Assembly (NCBI GenBank): GCA_004554455.1
Contig: SFMG01000006.1
Location: 1-64,000 of the forward strand
DNA length: 64,000 nucleotides
Source of the DNA: Bacteroidales bacterium
GTDB lineage: Bacteria > Bacteroidota > Bacteroidia > Bacteroidales > UBA932
Direction of reading: 5' to 3'
The notes below the pieces were generated by a model. That model was not told where the DNA came from and ran no database searches. It was given only the letters and a program-made list of their open reading frames with translations. Both the position numbers and the translations under genes were made by a program. Below, piece after piece: positions 51,940 through 59,792 of this stretch (positions are counted from its first letter, which is position 1; the number at the start of each line of letters is the position of its first letter).

Positions 51940-53307
51940 ATGGACAGAAGAGAGTTTCTGAAAACTGCCGGCCTCGGAGCGGCTGCAGTCGGCCTGACAG
52001 GCTGCCGGGACGGGCTTTCGTCCGCAGAGGGACAGCCGCGGGGAGAGATGGAATACAGGACGAATCCTGCAAACGGCGACCGCGTCAGTCTGCTGGGCTA
52101 CGGCTGTATGCGCTGGCAGATGACCAAGGATGCCGAGGGCAATGAGGTCATAGACCAGGAAAGTGTCAATCAGATGGTGGACTGCGCCCTGGAATGCGGG
52201 GTGAACTACTTCGATTCCGCTCCCGTCTATCTGCGCGGCCAGAGCGAGAGGGCTACGGCCCTGGCCCTGCTGCGCCATCCGCGCGAGAGCTATTTCATAG
52301 CCACCAAGCTCTCGAACTTCTCGGACAGCTCCTATGAATACGGAGTCGCCATGTATGAGGCGTCGAGGCGCAATTACGAGAGCGAAACCATAGACTATTA
52401 CCTCCTGCACGCTCTTTCCGGGGAAGAGGACATACGCAGGCGCTTCCTGGACAACGGGCTGCTGGATTTCCTGCTGGAAGAGCGGCGTCTGGGCCACATA
52501 CGCAACCTGGGCTTCTCCTTCCACGGCGGCAGGGACGGGTTTGACTATCTGATGTCCCTGCACGAAAAGTACCATTGGGACTTCGTCCAGATCCAGATGA
52601 ATTATGTGGACTGGACCCACATGGAGAGCAAGCCGGACGCAAGGCGCCGCGAGGCGAATGCCGACTATCTCTATTCCGAACTCGCTTCCAGGAATATACC
52701 GGTCGTGATTATGGAACCGCTGCTGGGTGGACGTCTGGCTGACCTGCCCGATGCGGTGATGGACCGCCTGAAGAGCCGCGAGCCGCGTCTGAGCGCCGCC
52801 TCCTGGGCCTTCCGTTTCTGCGGCACTATGCCGGCCGTGCTGACCACGCTCAGCGGCATGACCTATATGGAGCACCTGAACGACAACCTGGATACCTTCT
52901 GCGGCTTCAGGCCCCTGGATGAGAAGGAACTCTCCATACTGGAGTCGGTGGCCACGATGCTGAGCTCATACGACACCATAGACTGCACGGGCTGCCAGTA
53001 CTGTATGCCTTGCCCTTACGGAATAAATATCCCCGGTATATTCGCGCATTACAACAAGTGTGTGAACGAGGGCCTGATCCCGGATCCGAAGGAGGAACTG
53101 GAGGATAGCGAGGACAGGCGGGCCTTCCGCCGTGCCCGCAGGGCCTTCCTTCTGGGATATGACCGCGCCATTCCGACGGTGCGCCAGGCCGACCACTGCA
53201 TATCCTGCAGAATATGCGTGCCGAAGTGCCCGCAGAATATAAATATCCCTGCCAGGCTGAGCCGCATAGACCGCTATGTCCACAATCTGAAACTTACACG
53301 GGAGTAG
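51940..53307 (+). CDS. Tat-type aldo/keto reductase with ferredoxin domain
   Basis: A 455-residue oxidoreductase. The N-terminus MDRREFLKTAGLGAAAVGLTGC has a twin-arginine motif (RREFLK) and also a lipobox-like LTGC, so the protein may be exported folded and lipid-anchored. Residues about 45-330 are an aldo/keto reductase barrel: LGYGCMRW, CALECGVNYFDSAPVY, YFIATKL, YYLLHAL, RNLGFSFHG. The C-terminus carries two 4Fe-4S motifs, CTGCQYCMPCPYGINIP and CISCRICVPKCPQNINIP. It is 26 bp after the NapH-NapG-like gene, consistent with one electron-transfer module. Substrate unknown. Whether this organism has TatABC cannot be seen here. Confidence 0.88.
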   Translation: MDRREFLKTAGLGAAAVGLTGCRDGLSSAEGQPRGEMEYRTNPANGDRVSLLGYGCMRWQMTKDAEGNEVIDQESVNQMVDCALECGVNYFDSAPVYLRGQSERATALALLRHPRESYFIATKLSNFSDSSYEYGVAMYEASRRNYESETIDYYLLHALSGEEDIRRRFLDNGLLDFLLEERRLGHIRNLGFSFHGGRDGFDYLMSLHEKYHWDFVQIQMNYVDWTHMESKPDARRREANADYLYSELASRNIPVVIMEPLLGGRLADLPDAVMDRLKSREPRLSAASWAFRFCGTMPAVLTTLSGMTYMEHLNDNLDTFCGFRPLDEKELSILESVATMLSSYDTIDCTGCQYCMPCPYGINIPGIFAHYNKCVNEGLIPDPKEELEDSEDRRAFRRARRAFLLGYDRAIPTVRQADHCISCRICVPKCPQNINIPARLSRIDRYVHNLKLTRE

Positions 53308-53313
53308 CGGCTG

Positions 53314-53784
53314 ATGGCAATAGAGACCGAAAGGAAGTTCCTGGTGCTCTCGGATTGCTACAAGGCTGAGGCGGAGAGCAGTTCGAGGATAGCTCAGGGC
53401 TATATAGGCACGGTGCCGGGCCGCACGGTGCGCATACGCATACGCGGCGACAGGGGATATATAACCATAAAGGGAAATTCCACTCCCGACGGACTCAGCC
53501 GCTACGAGTGGGAGAAGGAGATTCCGCTCGGCGAGGCGGAAGAGCTTATGGCGCTGTGCCAGAAGGGCATAATCGAAAAGACGCGCTTTCTCGTGCCCTT
53601 CGGAGGCCACGTCTTCGAGGTGGACGAATTCTACGGTGACAACGAGGGACTTACCCTGGCGGAAATAGAACTGGGCAGCCCCGACGAGTCCTTCGAACGG
53701 CCTTCGTGGCTCGGGAAGGAGGTTACCGGAGATGCCCGTTATTACAATAAGATGCTGGGAGTCAAGCCGTTCAAGGATTGGTGA
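53314..53784 (+). CDS. CYTH-domain protein (triphosphate tunnel enzyme)
   Basis: A 156-residue protein with the diagnostic ExExK signature at residues 4-8 (ETERKF), followed by tunnel-lining basic residues (TVRIRIRGDRGYITIKG), the EIEK-like WEKEIPLGEAEELM and IIEKTRFLV, and acidic VDEFYGDNEGLTLAEIEL. Bacterial CYTH proteins of this small type are often inorganic triphosphatases. It follows the aldo/keto reductase by 6 bp and ends the operon. Convergent with malQ. Confidence 0.9.
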   Translation: MAIETERKFLVLSDCYKAEAESSSRIAQGYIGTVPGRTVRIRIRGDRGYITIKGNSTPDGLSRYEWEKEIPLGEAEELMALCQKGIIEKTRFLVPFGGHVFEVDEFYGDNEGLTLAEIELGSPDESFERPSWLGKEVTGDARYYNKMLGVKPFKDW

Positions 53785-53806
53785 CTCCGGCTCCCGGCGT
53801 AGTGAA

Positions 53807-55786
53807 TCAGTTCCTGCCGCTTGACTTCACCAGTGTGGCCACGTCGGTGTTGAAGTCCTTGGCTGCAAGCAATTCTTCGAGACTCAGATGCATACGGTAG
53901 TCCCAGTGATAGCGCGGGATTGCCGGCACGTTTATGCGTTCGTCGGCCGGATTTCCCTTGTAGCGCAGCTCGGGGCTTATCGACAGCCAGTCCTGAAGAG
54001 GAAGTATCACCAGCATTGCCGGAGACCAGAGATGCTGCTCGACTATGCGGCGGCATACCCACGGCTCACAGAAGTAAGGGGCGGCACCGCCGCAGCCCAG
54101 GGCCTCGTTGTAGAAACGCTGGCTGAGTGAGCGGTCCTCTTCCCACCAGGCCCTGATAGGGCTCATGTCGTGGGTGGAGGTGGTGCAGACGCAGCCGTAA
54201 GGGTAATGGGCCGGATCGGCGAAGGTCTGGGCAGGGTCCTTTGGCATGCGCTGTATCTCAAGCGAGAGTATGTTGAGGCGCTGCATTACTTCCGGGACGC
54301 AGGCCGGAATCATTCCGAGGTCCTCGCCGCAGGCCAGCATGTTGGTCGAGCCCAGCAGTGCTGAGAGCTTGCCCATGGCATTGTGTTTCCAGAACTCATT
54401 GTGGCGGCGGTAGAAGAAGTCTATGTACAGGCCGCCGAGATCCTTTGCGTCTATGCGCGGATGGTACCAGCCCGGACGGTGAGGGTCCTCAATGAACCGG
54501 TCCATACGGTTCCCGTAGCCCCAGCTGCGCAGTTCGTCGGCGCTGTAAGGGAGGGCAGGGGAGAAATATCCCGCAAGTCCGCTCTTCTCCGGTACGGGAA
54601 TCTGCCATATCCTGAAGAACCCGAGTATGTGGTCGATGCGGAATGCGTCGAAGTATTCGCTCATCTTGCGCAGACGGGCCTTCCACCAGGCGTAGCCGTC
54701 CTTGGCCATCTCTTCCCAGTTGTAGGTCGGGAAGCCCCAGTTCTGGCCGTCGGCCGAGAAGGCGTCAGGCGGTGCGCCGGCCTGGGAATCCATGTTGAAG
54801 AGTTTCGGAAACTGCCAGGCATCCGCGCTGGTGCGGGATATCCCTATAGGAAGGTCGCCCTTGAGGACCACGCCTTTGCTGTGGGCGTAGTCGCGGACCT
54901 GACGGAACTGCAGGTCCAGATGGAACTGGAGGAAGCAGTTGAAATCCGTTTCGCTCCTGTGGCTTTTGTTCCAGCGCTCGAGACGGGCTTCGTCATAGAC
55001 CGCAAATTCACCCCACTGGCTGAAGTCCGGGGTTCCGAATTCATCGCGGAGGGCGCAGAAACGGGAATATGGGATGAGCCACTCGCGGTTTGCTGCGAGG
55101 AAGTTCCTGTAGGCCTTGGTGCGGGAGAGGGATTTCCAGTTTGCGTCGAAGGCCTTGCGGAGCAGGCGGCGCTTCTCCCTGTTGACGCTCACATAGTCGG
55201 TCTCGGGGCGTCCGTCCTTTACGAAGGAGTTGAGCTGCTTCTGCAGTTTGAGATATTCCTTGTCCACGGGAACGCCGGCGGCCGGCAGGTTTATGAACTG
55301 CGGGTGCAGAGCGAAGGTCGAGTTGGCGTTGTAAGGGTAGGAGTCGTCAATGGTCCCGAACATCGTGGTGTCGTTGACCGGCAGGAGCTGCAGGAAGGTC
55401 TGGCCGGTGAGCACGGCCCAGTCCACCATCTTCTTCAGATCCAGGAATTCTCCCACTCCGAAGTCATCCTCACTCCTGAGGGCGAACACCGGAATCGCGG
55501 TTCCGGCGCCCTTCCAGCCCGGGCTGTCGCTCCAGCTGTCAAGGATTTCCTCCTTTTTCTCCGCCGCCTTTAGACTGTGCAGTCTCCACTCGTGGCGGGT
55601 CGAAAGTCCGTCGCAGACGACTTCGTAGAAATATTCGCGCTCTGCCTCGCCGTCGAAGAACTCCTCTGCAGGGAGCTCCACGCTCCATTTTCCGTCAGGG
55701 ACATAGGACATCGGCCAGGACTTTCCGGCACTTCTGAGCACCAGGTTCTCGCCCCAGCGGGTATGGTATTCAACTGTGAATTTCAT
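53807..55786 (-). CDS. malQ: 4-Alpha-glucanotransferase (amylomaltase, GH77)
   Basis: A 659-residue enzyme transferring maltosyl units between alpha-1,4-glucans. Residues 1 to about 85 look like a starch-binding CBM20-type domain (FTVEYHTRWGENLVLRSAG). The GH77 barrel follows with the nucleophile region FDAFRIDHILGFFRIW, the acid/base ACGEDLGMIP and THDMSPIRAWWEED. Bacteroidota versions commonly carry two N-terminal starch-binding domains and approach 900 residues, so this is a shorter form. It has its own promoter and lies downstream of a small-RNA-like unit. A role in glycogen or maltodextrin metabolism is expected. Confidence 0.93.
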   Translation of the reverse strand: MKFTVEYHTRWGENLVLRSAGKSWPMSYVPDGKWSVELPAEEFFDGEAEREYFYEVVCDGLSTRHEWRLHSLKAAEKKEEILDSWSDSPGWKGAGTAIPVFALRSEDDFGVGEFLDLKKMVDWAVLTGQTFLQLLPVNDTTMFGTIDDSYPYNANSTFALHPQFINLPAAGVPVDKEYLKLQKQLNSFVKDGRPETDYVSVNREKRRLLRKAFDANWKSLSRTKAYRNFLAANREWLIPYSRFCALRDEFGTPDFSQWGEFAVYDEARLERWNKSHRSETDFNCFLQFHLDLQFRQVRDYAHSKGVVLKGDLPIGISRTSADAWQFPKLFNMDSQAGAPPDAFSADGQNWGFPTYNWEEMAKDGYAWWKARLRKMSEYFDAFRIDHILGFFRIWQIPVPEKSGLAGYFSPALPYSADELRSWGYGNRMDRFIEDPHRPGWYHPRIDAKDLGGLYIDFFYRRHNEFWKHNAMGKLSALLGSTNMLACGEDLGMIPACVPEVMQRLNILSLEIQRMPKDPAQTFADPAHYPYGCVCTTSTHDMSPIRAWWEEDRSLSQRFYNEALGCGGAAPYFCEPWVCRRIVEQHLWSPAMLVILPLQDWLSISPELRYKGNPADERINVPAIPRYHWDYRMHLSLEELLAAKDFNTDVATLVKSSGRN

Positions 55787-55827
55787 TTTCTATATGATAT
55801 TGGTTCAATAATTACGCGGTCGGGGGC

Positions 55828-55835
55828 CAAAGATA
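55828..55835 (-). promoter_or_regulatory. -7 box of malQ (TATCTTTG)
   Basis: An exact TAnnTTTG match on the minus strand, 41 bp before the malQ start codon and immediately after the T-run of the upstream terminator. Confidence 0.6.
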
Positions 55836-55838
55836 ATC

Positions 55839-55875
55839 AAAAAAAATGAGATCCGCCGTTCACACGGGGAACCTC
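55839..55875 (-). terminator. Terminator of the small transcript upstream of malQ
   Basis: On the minus strand GAGGTTCCCCG pairs with CGGCGGATCTC (two wobbles and one mismatch) around a TGTGAA loop and runs into eight T residues. Confidence 0.75.
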
Positions 55876-55955
55876 ACACTAACCACATAATTAATAACAC
55901 TAAAACTAATAACCAATCATTGCTAAGTACTCGATGAGCATCTTTCCTTGAACAA
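55839..55955 (-). ncRNA. Candidate small RNA or leader-peptide transcript (~115 nt)
   Basis: Between a consensus promoter (55991-55961) and a strong terminator (55875-55839) lies a self-contained unit of about 115 nt on the minus strand, followed by a separate malQ promoter. It contains an 11-codon frame (55941-55906, MLIEYLAMIGY, stop TAG) and an AT-rich middle. It does not resemble SRP RNA, tmRNA or RNase P RNA. Whether it acts as RNA or as a peptide is open. Confidence 0.55.
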
Positions 55956-55960
55956 CGATG

Positions 55961-55991
55961 CAAAGATACGCCCTTTTTTTGAATTTGCAAA
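55961..55991 (-). promoter_or_regulatory. Consensus promoter of the small transcript
   Basis: On the minus strand TTTG (55991-55988), exactly 19 bp, then TATCTTTG (55968-55961). Its architecture is the same as that of the tRNA-Pro promoter. Confidence 0.78.
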
Positions 55992-56050
55992 TAAAAAGAA
56001 CATTTTTTTATCCTTTTTCGGAAAAAAGACCGTATTTCCGCAGACTTTGA

Positions 56051-56058
56051 TAACTTTG
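56051..56058 (+). promoter_or_regulatory. -7 box of ispF (TAACTTTG)
   Basis: The box ends 5 bp before the ispF ATG, implying a leaderless or nearly leaderless mRNA. Confidence 0.6.
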
Positions 56059-56063
56059 CGGAT

Positions 56064-56543
56064 ATGGAAGATTTCAGAATCGGTCAGGGATATGACGTAC
56101 ACGCCCTGGCACCGCAGCTTCCCCTGTGGCTGGGAGGCATAAGGATAGACAGCCCCGTGGGCTGCATAGCCCATTCGGACGGAGACGTGGCGATACACGC
56201 CCTTTGTGACGCCCTGCTCGGGGCCCTTGCGCTCGGGGACATAGGCCATCATTTCCCGGACAATTCGGATGAGTTCAAGGGCATAGACAGCAAGATCCTG
56301 CTTGCCCGTGTGCTCGGTCTGGTCAGGGAGCGCGGCTGGCAGCCTGTCAACGTGGACATAACCATAGCCCTGCAGCGCCCGAAGCTGGCCCCGCACATAG
56401 CCGGGATGAGGGCCTGCCTGGCCGGGATACTCGGCATTTCCGAGGATCGTGTGAGCGTGAAGGCCACGACTACCGAAAAGCTCGGTTTTGTCGGACGCGG
56501 CGAGGGCTGCGAGGTCTGGGCTGTCGCCTTGCTGGGGAAATAA
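56064..56543 (+). CDS. ispF: 2-C-methyl-D-erythritol 2,4-cyclodiphosphate synthase
   Basis: A 159-residue trimeric zinc enzyme of the MEP isoprenoid pathway, forming the cyclic diphosphate from CDP-ME 2-phosphate. The metal ligands are in GYDVH (Asp11, His13) and in the later histidine of AHSDGDV; the family motifs GDIGHHFPD, NVDITIALQRPKLAPH and KATTTEKLGFVGRGEG are complete. Encoded alone, divergent from the small RNA/malQ region, with its -7 box almost touching the start codon. Confidence 0.96.
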   Translation: MEDFRIGQGYDVHALAPQLPLWLGGIRIDSPVGCIAHSDGDVAIHALCDALLGALALGDIGHHFPDNSDEFKGIDSKILLARVLGLVRERGWQPVNVDITIALQRPKLAPHIAGMRACLAGILGISEDRVSVKATTTEKLGFVGRGEGCEVWAVALLGK

Positions 56544-56571
56544 GTGTGAGAGGATAGGCTGGTAAGGAAAC

Positions 56572-56609
56572 TTTTTCGCCAAAAAGATGTAAAAAATTTT
56601 GGCGAAAAG
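56572..56609. repeat. Inverted repeat downstream of ispF
   Basis: TTTTTCGCCAAAA (56572-56584) and TTTTGGCGAAAAG (56597-56609) form a strong stem just upstream of the tRNA promoter. No T-run follows on the plus strand, so it could be a poor terminator for ispF or an operator. Confidence 0.5.
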
Positions 56610-56630
56610 AAAAAGCAGTGTATCTTTGCA

Positions 56631-56638
56631 GTCCCTTT
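56631..56638 (+). promoter_or_regulatory. -7 box of the tRNA pair (TATCTTTG)
   Basis: An exact TAnnTTTG match 10 bp before tRNA-Gln. Confidence 0.65.
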
Positions 56639-56648
56639 CGGGGGATAT

Positions 56649-56719
56649 TGAGATATGGTGTAATGGTAGCACTACAGATTCTGGCTCTGTCAGTGAGGGT
56701 TCGAATCCTTCTATCTCAA
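56649..56719 (+). tRNA. tRNA-Gln (anticodon CTG)
   Basis: Acceptor TGAGATA/TATCTCA, D-arm GGTGTAATGGTAGCACT, anticodon arm ACAGA/TTCTGGC/TCTGT giving CTG, T-arm GAGGGTTCGAATCCTTC. 71 nt, discriminator A, no CCA encoded in place. Confidence 0.92.
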
Positions 56720-56776
56720 CAGAAACGCACCGGTGGCGTGACAACACGGCTTCGATGCGTTTTTCTTCAAAACGAT

Positions 56777-56850
56777 GGCGAGGTAGCTCAGCTGGTTAGA
56801 GCGTCGGATTCATAATCCGGAGGTCGTGGGATCGTGACCCACTCTCGCTA
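56777..56850 (+). tRNA. tRNA-Met-type (anticodon CAT), unusual T-loop
   Basis: Acceptor GGCGAGG with TCTCGCT (two G-T pairs), D-arm AGCTCAGCTGGTTAGAGCG, anticodon loop TTCATAA. The T-arm GTGGG/CCCAC closes a loop reading ATCGTGA instead of the usual TTCGANT. No CCA encoded. Elongator Met is most likely; an Ile tRNA with lysidine-modified CAT cannot be excluded. The genome's initiator is not in this window. Confidence 0.88.
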
Positions 56851-56877
56851 CACTTTCATAAACTCATCATATATCGT

Positions 56878-56905
56878 CCGCCGCAATGTATGCGACGGTT
56901 TTTTT
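56878..56905 (+). terminator. Terminator after the tRNA pair
   Basis: CCGCCGCA pairs with TGCGACGG (one mismatch) and runs into seven T residues. Confidence 0.75.
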
Positions 56906-56907
56906 GT

Positions 56908-56915
56908 TATCTTTG
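56908..56915 (+). promoter_or_regulatory. -7 box of the 56941 gene (TATCTTTG)
   Basis: An exact match directly after the tRNA terminator, 25 bp before the next start codon. Confidence 0.6.
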
Positions 56916-56940
56916 TGACCGTACAGACAGACTATTTCGT

Positions 56941-57252
56941 ATGGGATTCAATTTCGGATTTTTCGGTACGCCCGAACACCGGGTCTTCAATTATAAGCCG
57001 CGTTATTATGACGAGGAAAAGGACGAGCTCCGCAAGAAGTTCGGCAAGGTTGACGGCAGTCTTGAAGGAAAAGACAAGGAATACGTCCCGGGCTCCTATC
57101 TGAAGGGCAGTTTCAGGGACGGCAATTACCAGAGGCAGAAGAGCGAGGGCAGCCGTATGCAGAAGTTGATAGGGATGGTAGCCCTGCTGCTCGCCATCGT
57201 CGCCCTTATTTTCATTGCAAAGTGCTGGCCGGCCGTCACCGGACAGCTTTGA
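56941..57252 (+). CDS. Conserved small tail-anchored protein of unknown function
   Basis: A 103-residue protein. The N-terminal part is conserved-looking and basic (MGFNFGFFGTPEHRVFNYKP, then RYYDEEKDELRKKFGKVDG), and a single hydrophobic helix lies near the C-terminus (about 77-97: MVALLLAIVALIFIAKCWPAV). The pattern is familiar from Bacteroidota proteins encoded just upstream of mutL, but I know no function. Start at 56941 because of the promoter position; an upstream in-frame extension would include the promoter. It is followed by mutL after 45 bp, probably in one operon with the rhomboid and EEP genes. Confidence 0.78.
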   Translation: MGFNFGFFGTPEHRVFNYKPRYYDEEKDELRKKFGKVDGSLEGKDKEYVPGSYLKGSFRDGNYQRQKSEGSRMQKLIGMVALLLAIVALIFIAKCWPAVTGQL

Positions 57253-57297
57253 TTCTGTTCCCGGACCGTTCCGGGAATGACATTTCCCTATAATCAG

Positions 57298-59106
57298 ATG
57301 CATATTCAGATATTACCAGGCAACCTTGCCAATATGATAGCCGCCGGCGAGGTGGTCCAGCGTCCCGCTTCCGTAGTCAAGGAACTGATGGAGAATGCCG
57401 TGGATGCCGGCGCGGGTACCATTACCCTGGCGGTGCAGGATGCCGGAAGGACACTCATACAACTCATTGACGACGGCTGCGGGATGAGCCCCGACGACGC
57501 GATGGTCTGCTTCGAAAGACACGCGACCAGCAAGCTGAGCAGTCCGGAGGACCTCAGCAACATACTCACCTACGGCTTCAGGGGCGAGGCGCTCGCTTCG
57601 ATTGCCGCCGTGGCCCAGGTCTGCCTCCGCACCCGCAGGGAAGAGGACGAAACCGGCTTCGAAGTGAATATCTCCGGATCGGAAATCGCCTCCTGCGCCG
57701 AAGTGGCCTCTCCGAAGGGTAGCAATATATCCGTAAGAGACCTGTTCTACAATGTGCCGGCAAGGCGCAAGTTCCTCAAATCGGACAACATAGAATTCAA
57801 GCATATAGTCGCGGAGTTCACGAGGGTCGCCCTCACCCGCCCGGAGATAGGCTTCAATCTGACCCACAACGGAAGGGAGGTCTTTTCACTGAAGAAGAAC
57901 CAGAGTCTCAAGCTCCGCATCCAGGGCCTCCTGGGCAGGAATATGTCCGAGAATCTGATGGAACTCTCCACCGAGACGGTCTGCGCCCGCATAAGCGGCT
58001 TCGTAGGAAAGCCGGAAAGTGCCAGGAAAGGCAGCAGCGACCAGTATTTCTTCGTGAATGGACGCTATTTCCGCAGCCCGTACCTGCACAAGGCAGTGCT
58101 CAAGGCCTACGAGGACTTCGTGCCCGAGGGTGTGAACCCCCAATACTTCCTCTTCCTGGAAATGGATCCCCACAGCATCGACGTCAACATTTCCCCGACC
58201 AAGACCGAAATCAAGTTCGAGGATGACAGCATAATCTTCCAGACCGTCTATGCGGCCGTGAAGGAGGTGCTGGGCAAGGAAGTCATAAGCCGTCTGGATT
58301 TCGACAGCGGCGATATGCCTGAAATCCCGGTGCTGAGCGGCAACTTCGAGCAGTTCAGGCCCATTTCCGAGCCGAAGATAAGCATAGACCCGAGTTACAA
58401 TCCATTTGAAAGCGACGGCTTCCCGACCTCCGACCTCAATGCGGGCGGCTTCGTGGGCGGCAAGCCTGACGGTTTTGACAGCGTAGCCTACGGCGAGAAG
58501 TCCGGTTTCTGCGGCAGACTCTTCGAAGAGCACGTGACCCCTTCCTTCAAGTCCTTCAGTCTGGCTGACAAGTACATAATCACCGGCGTACGTTCGGGGC
58601 TTGTGATAATCAACATACACAGGGCCAAGGAGAGGATACTTTTCGACCGCTTCCTCGACGCCCTGAACGGTCACGTGGCGGTGAGCCAGCAGGCCCTGTT
58701 CCCGGAGCCGGTGGAAATAGGCGTGGAGAACAAGCTGCTGCTGGACGAGAACAGCGCCCTGCTCAGTTCCCTGGGCTTTGACATAAGGGCCTTCGGAGAT
58801 GACACCGTCGTGGTCAACGGGGTACCTGACGGCTTCTCGGCGCAGCAGGGCAAGGTGCTCGCCCTTATGGACAGCGTGCTGGCCGTGCTCAAGGAGAACA
58901 GCGGCGGGCTGAAGGAGACTCTGAACGTCGCGATGGCGGAGAAGTTCGCCAGACTGGGTGCCTCCAGCTCCGAAATCATCAGCTCTCCGACGCAGGCACA
59001 GAGGTTGATAGACACACTCTTCGCCTGCAACAATGCCGAGTACACCAACTCGGGCAAAAAGATAATGACCCTGATTTCACTCGATGAATTAGAAAAACGC
59101 TTCTGA
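57298..59106 (+). CDS. mutL: DNA mismatch repair protein MutL
   Basis: A 602-residue GHKL ATPase coupling MutS mismatch recognition to strand removal. The N-terminal ATPase motifs are complete: IAAGEVVQRPASVVKELMENAVDAGA, DDGCGM, ERHATSKL, TYGFRGEALASIAAVAQV and the DVNISPTKTEIKF block near residue 300. The C-terminal dimerisation domain (about 420-600) contains ADKYIITGV, HRAKERILFDRF and ANNAEYTNSGKKIM-like sequence near the end; the endonuclease motif DQHA(X)2E(X)4E is replaced by IHRAKERILFDRF. Its stop overlaps the start of the rhomboid gene (TGATG). Confidence 0.96.
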   Translation: MHIQILPGNLANMIAAGEVVQRPASVVKELMENAVDAGAGTITLAVQDAGRTLIQLIDDGCGMSPDDAMVCFERHATSKLSSPEDLSNILTYGFRGEALASIAAVAQVCLRTRREEDETGFEVNISGSEIASCAEVASPKGSNISVRDLFYNVPARRKFLKSDNIEFKHIVAEFTRVALTRPEIGFNLTHNGREVFSLKKNQSLKLRIQGLLGRNMSENLMELSTETVCARISGFVGKPESARKGSSDQYFFVNGRYFRSPYLHKAVLKAYEDFVPEGVNPQYFLFLEMDPHSIDVNISPTKTEIKFEDDSIIFQTVYAAVKEVLGKEVISRLDFDSGDMPEIPVLSGNFEQFRPISEPKISIDPSYNPFESDGFPTSDLNAGGFVGGKPDGFDSVAYGEKSGFCGRLFEEHVTPSFKSFSLADKYIITGVRSGLVIINIHRAKERILFDRFLDALNGHVAVSQQALFPEPVEIGVENKLLLDENSALLSSLGFDIRAFGDDTVVVNGVPDGFSAQQGKVLALMDSVLAVLKENSGGLKETLNVAMAEKFARLGASSSEIISSPTQAQRLIDTLFACNNAEYTNSGKKIMTLISLDELEKRF

Positions 59107-59792
59107 TGTTCCGAAACTTGCCGAAGGTTACAAAGAACCTTCTGATAATCAACACAATAATCTGGTTCGCTGCCTTCCTTATGAACAGGATGGGCAACGA
59201 TACGCTGATGAACCTTTTCGCCCTCCACTTCCCGAGCGGAAGCGAGGACAGCCGCTTCCGTATATGGCAGCTGCTGAGCTATATGTTCCTGCACGACGAC
59301 ACCCGTATATGGCACCTGCTCTTCAACATGTACACCCTTGCCATATTCGGCCAGGTGCTGGAAAGAGTCTGGGGAGGAGGCAAGTTCCTCTTCTTCTACC
59401 TTTTCTGCGGCGTTGGTGCGGGACTTTGCCAGATCGGAGCCCAGTACGTTCAGTTCAGCTATCTCCTGAGCCGTTTTGAGCCGGATTCGGTGAGAACCGC
59501 CTTCGATATGTACACCACCGTCGGGGCTTCCGGCGCCATCTACGGCGTGCTGCTGGGTTACGGAATGCTTTTCCCGGACTCCCGACTCACCCTCATTTTC
59601 CCGCCGGTCAGCATGAAGGCGAAGTGGTTCGTGATCATATTCGCGGCCATTGAACTGCTCAGCAGCCTGGGCACTGCCGTAGGCCGCGGAGACGGTGTCG
59701 CCCACATAGCCCATCTGGGCGGAATGCTTTTCGCGCTGGTGCTCATACTCTTCTGGAAGAAACGTAGAAAGATGTACGAATATCACGATTGA
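59106..59792 (+). CDS. Rhomboid-family intramembrane serine protease
   Basis: A 228-residue inner-membrane protein with about six to seven helices. The catalytic serine is Ser142 in GASGAIYG and the partner histidine is His200 in VAHIAHLGG; LFNMYTLAIFGQVLERVWG is the conserved HxxxN-type region (WHLLFNM). It starts within the mutL stop codon and overlaps the next gene, so all three are translationally linked. Its substrate is unknown. Confidence 0.93.
   Translation: MFRNLPKVTKNLLIINTIIWFAAFLMNRMGNDTLMNLFALHFPSGSEDSRFRIWQLLSYMFLHDDTRIWHLLFNMYTLAIFGQVLERVWGGGKFLFFYLFCGVGAGLCQIGAQYVQFSYLLSRFEPDSVRTAFDMYTTVGASGAIYGVLLGYGMLFPDSRLTLIFPPVSMKAKWFVIIFAAIELLSSLGTAVGRGDGVAHIAHLGGMLFALVLILFWKKRRKMYEYHD

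Noticed and set aside
51940..53307. Start of the aldo/keto reductase at 51805
   Set aside because: This would add 45 basic residues overlapping the end of the preceding gene; the ATG at 51940 gives a complete twin-arginine signal.
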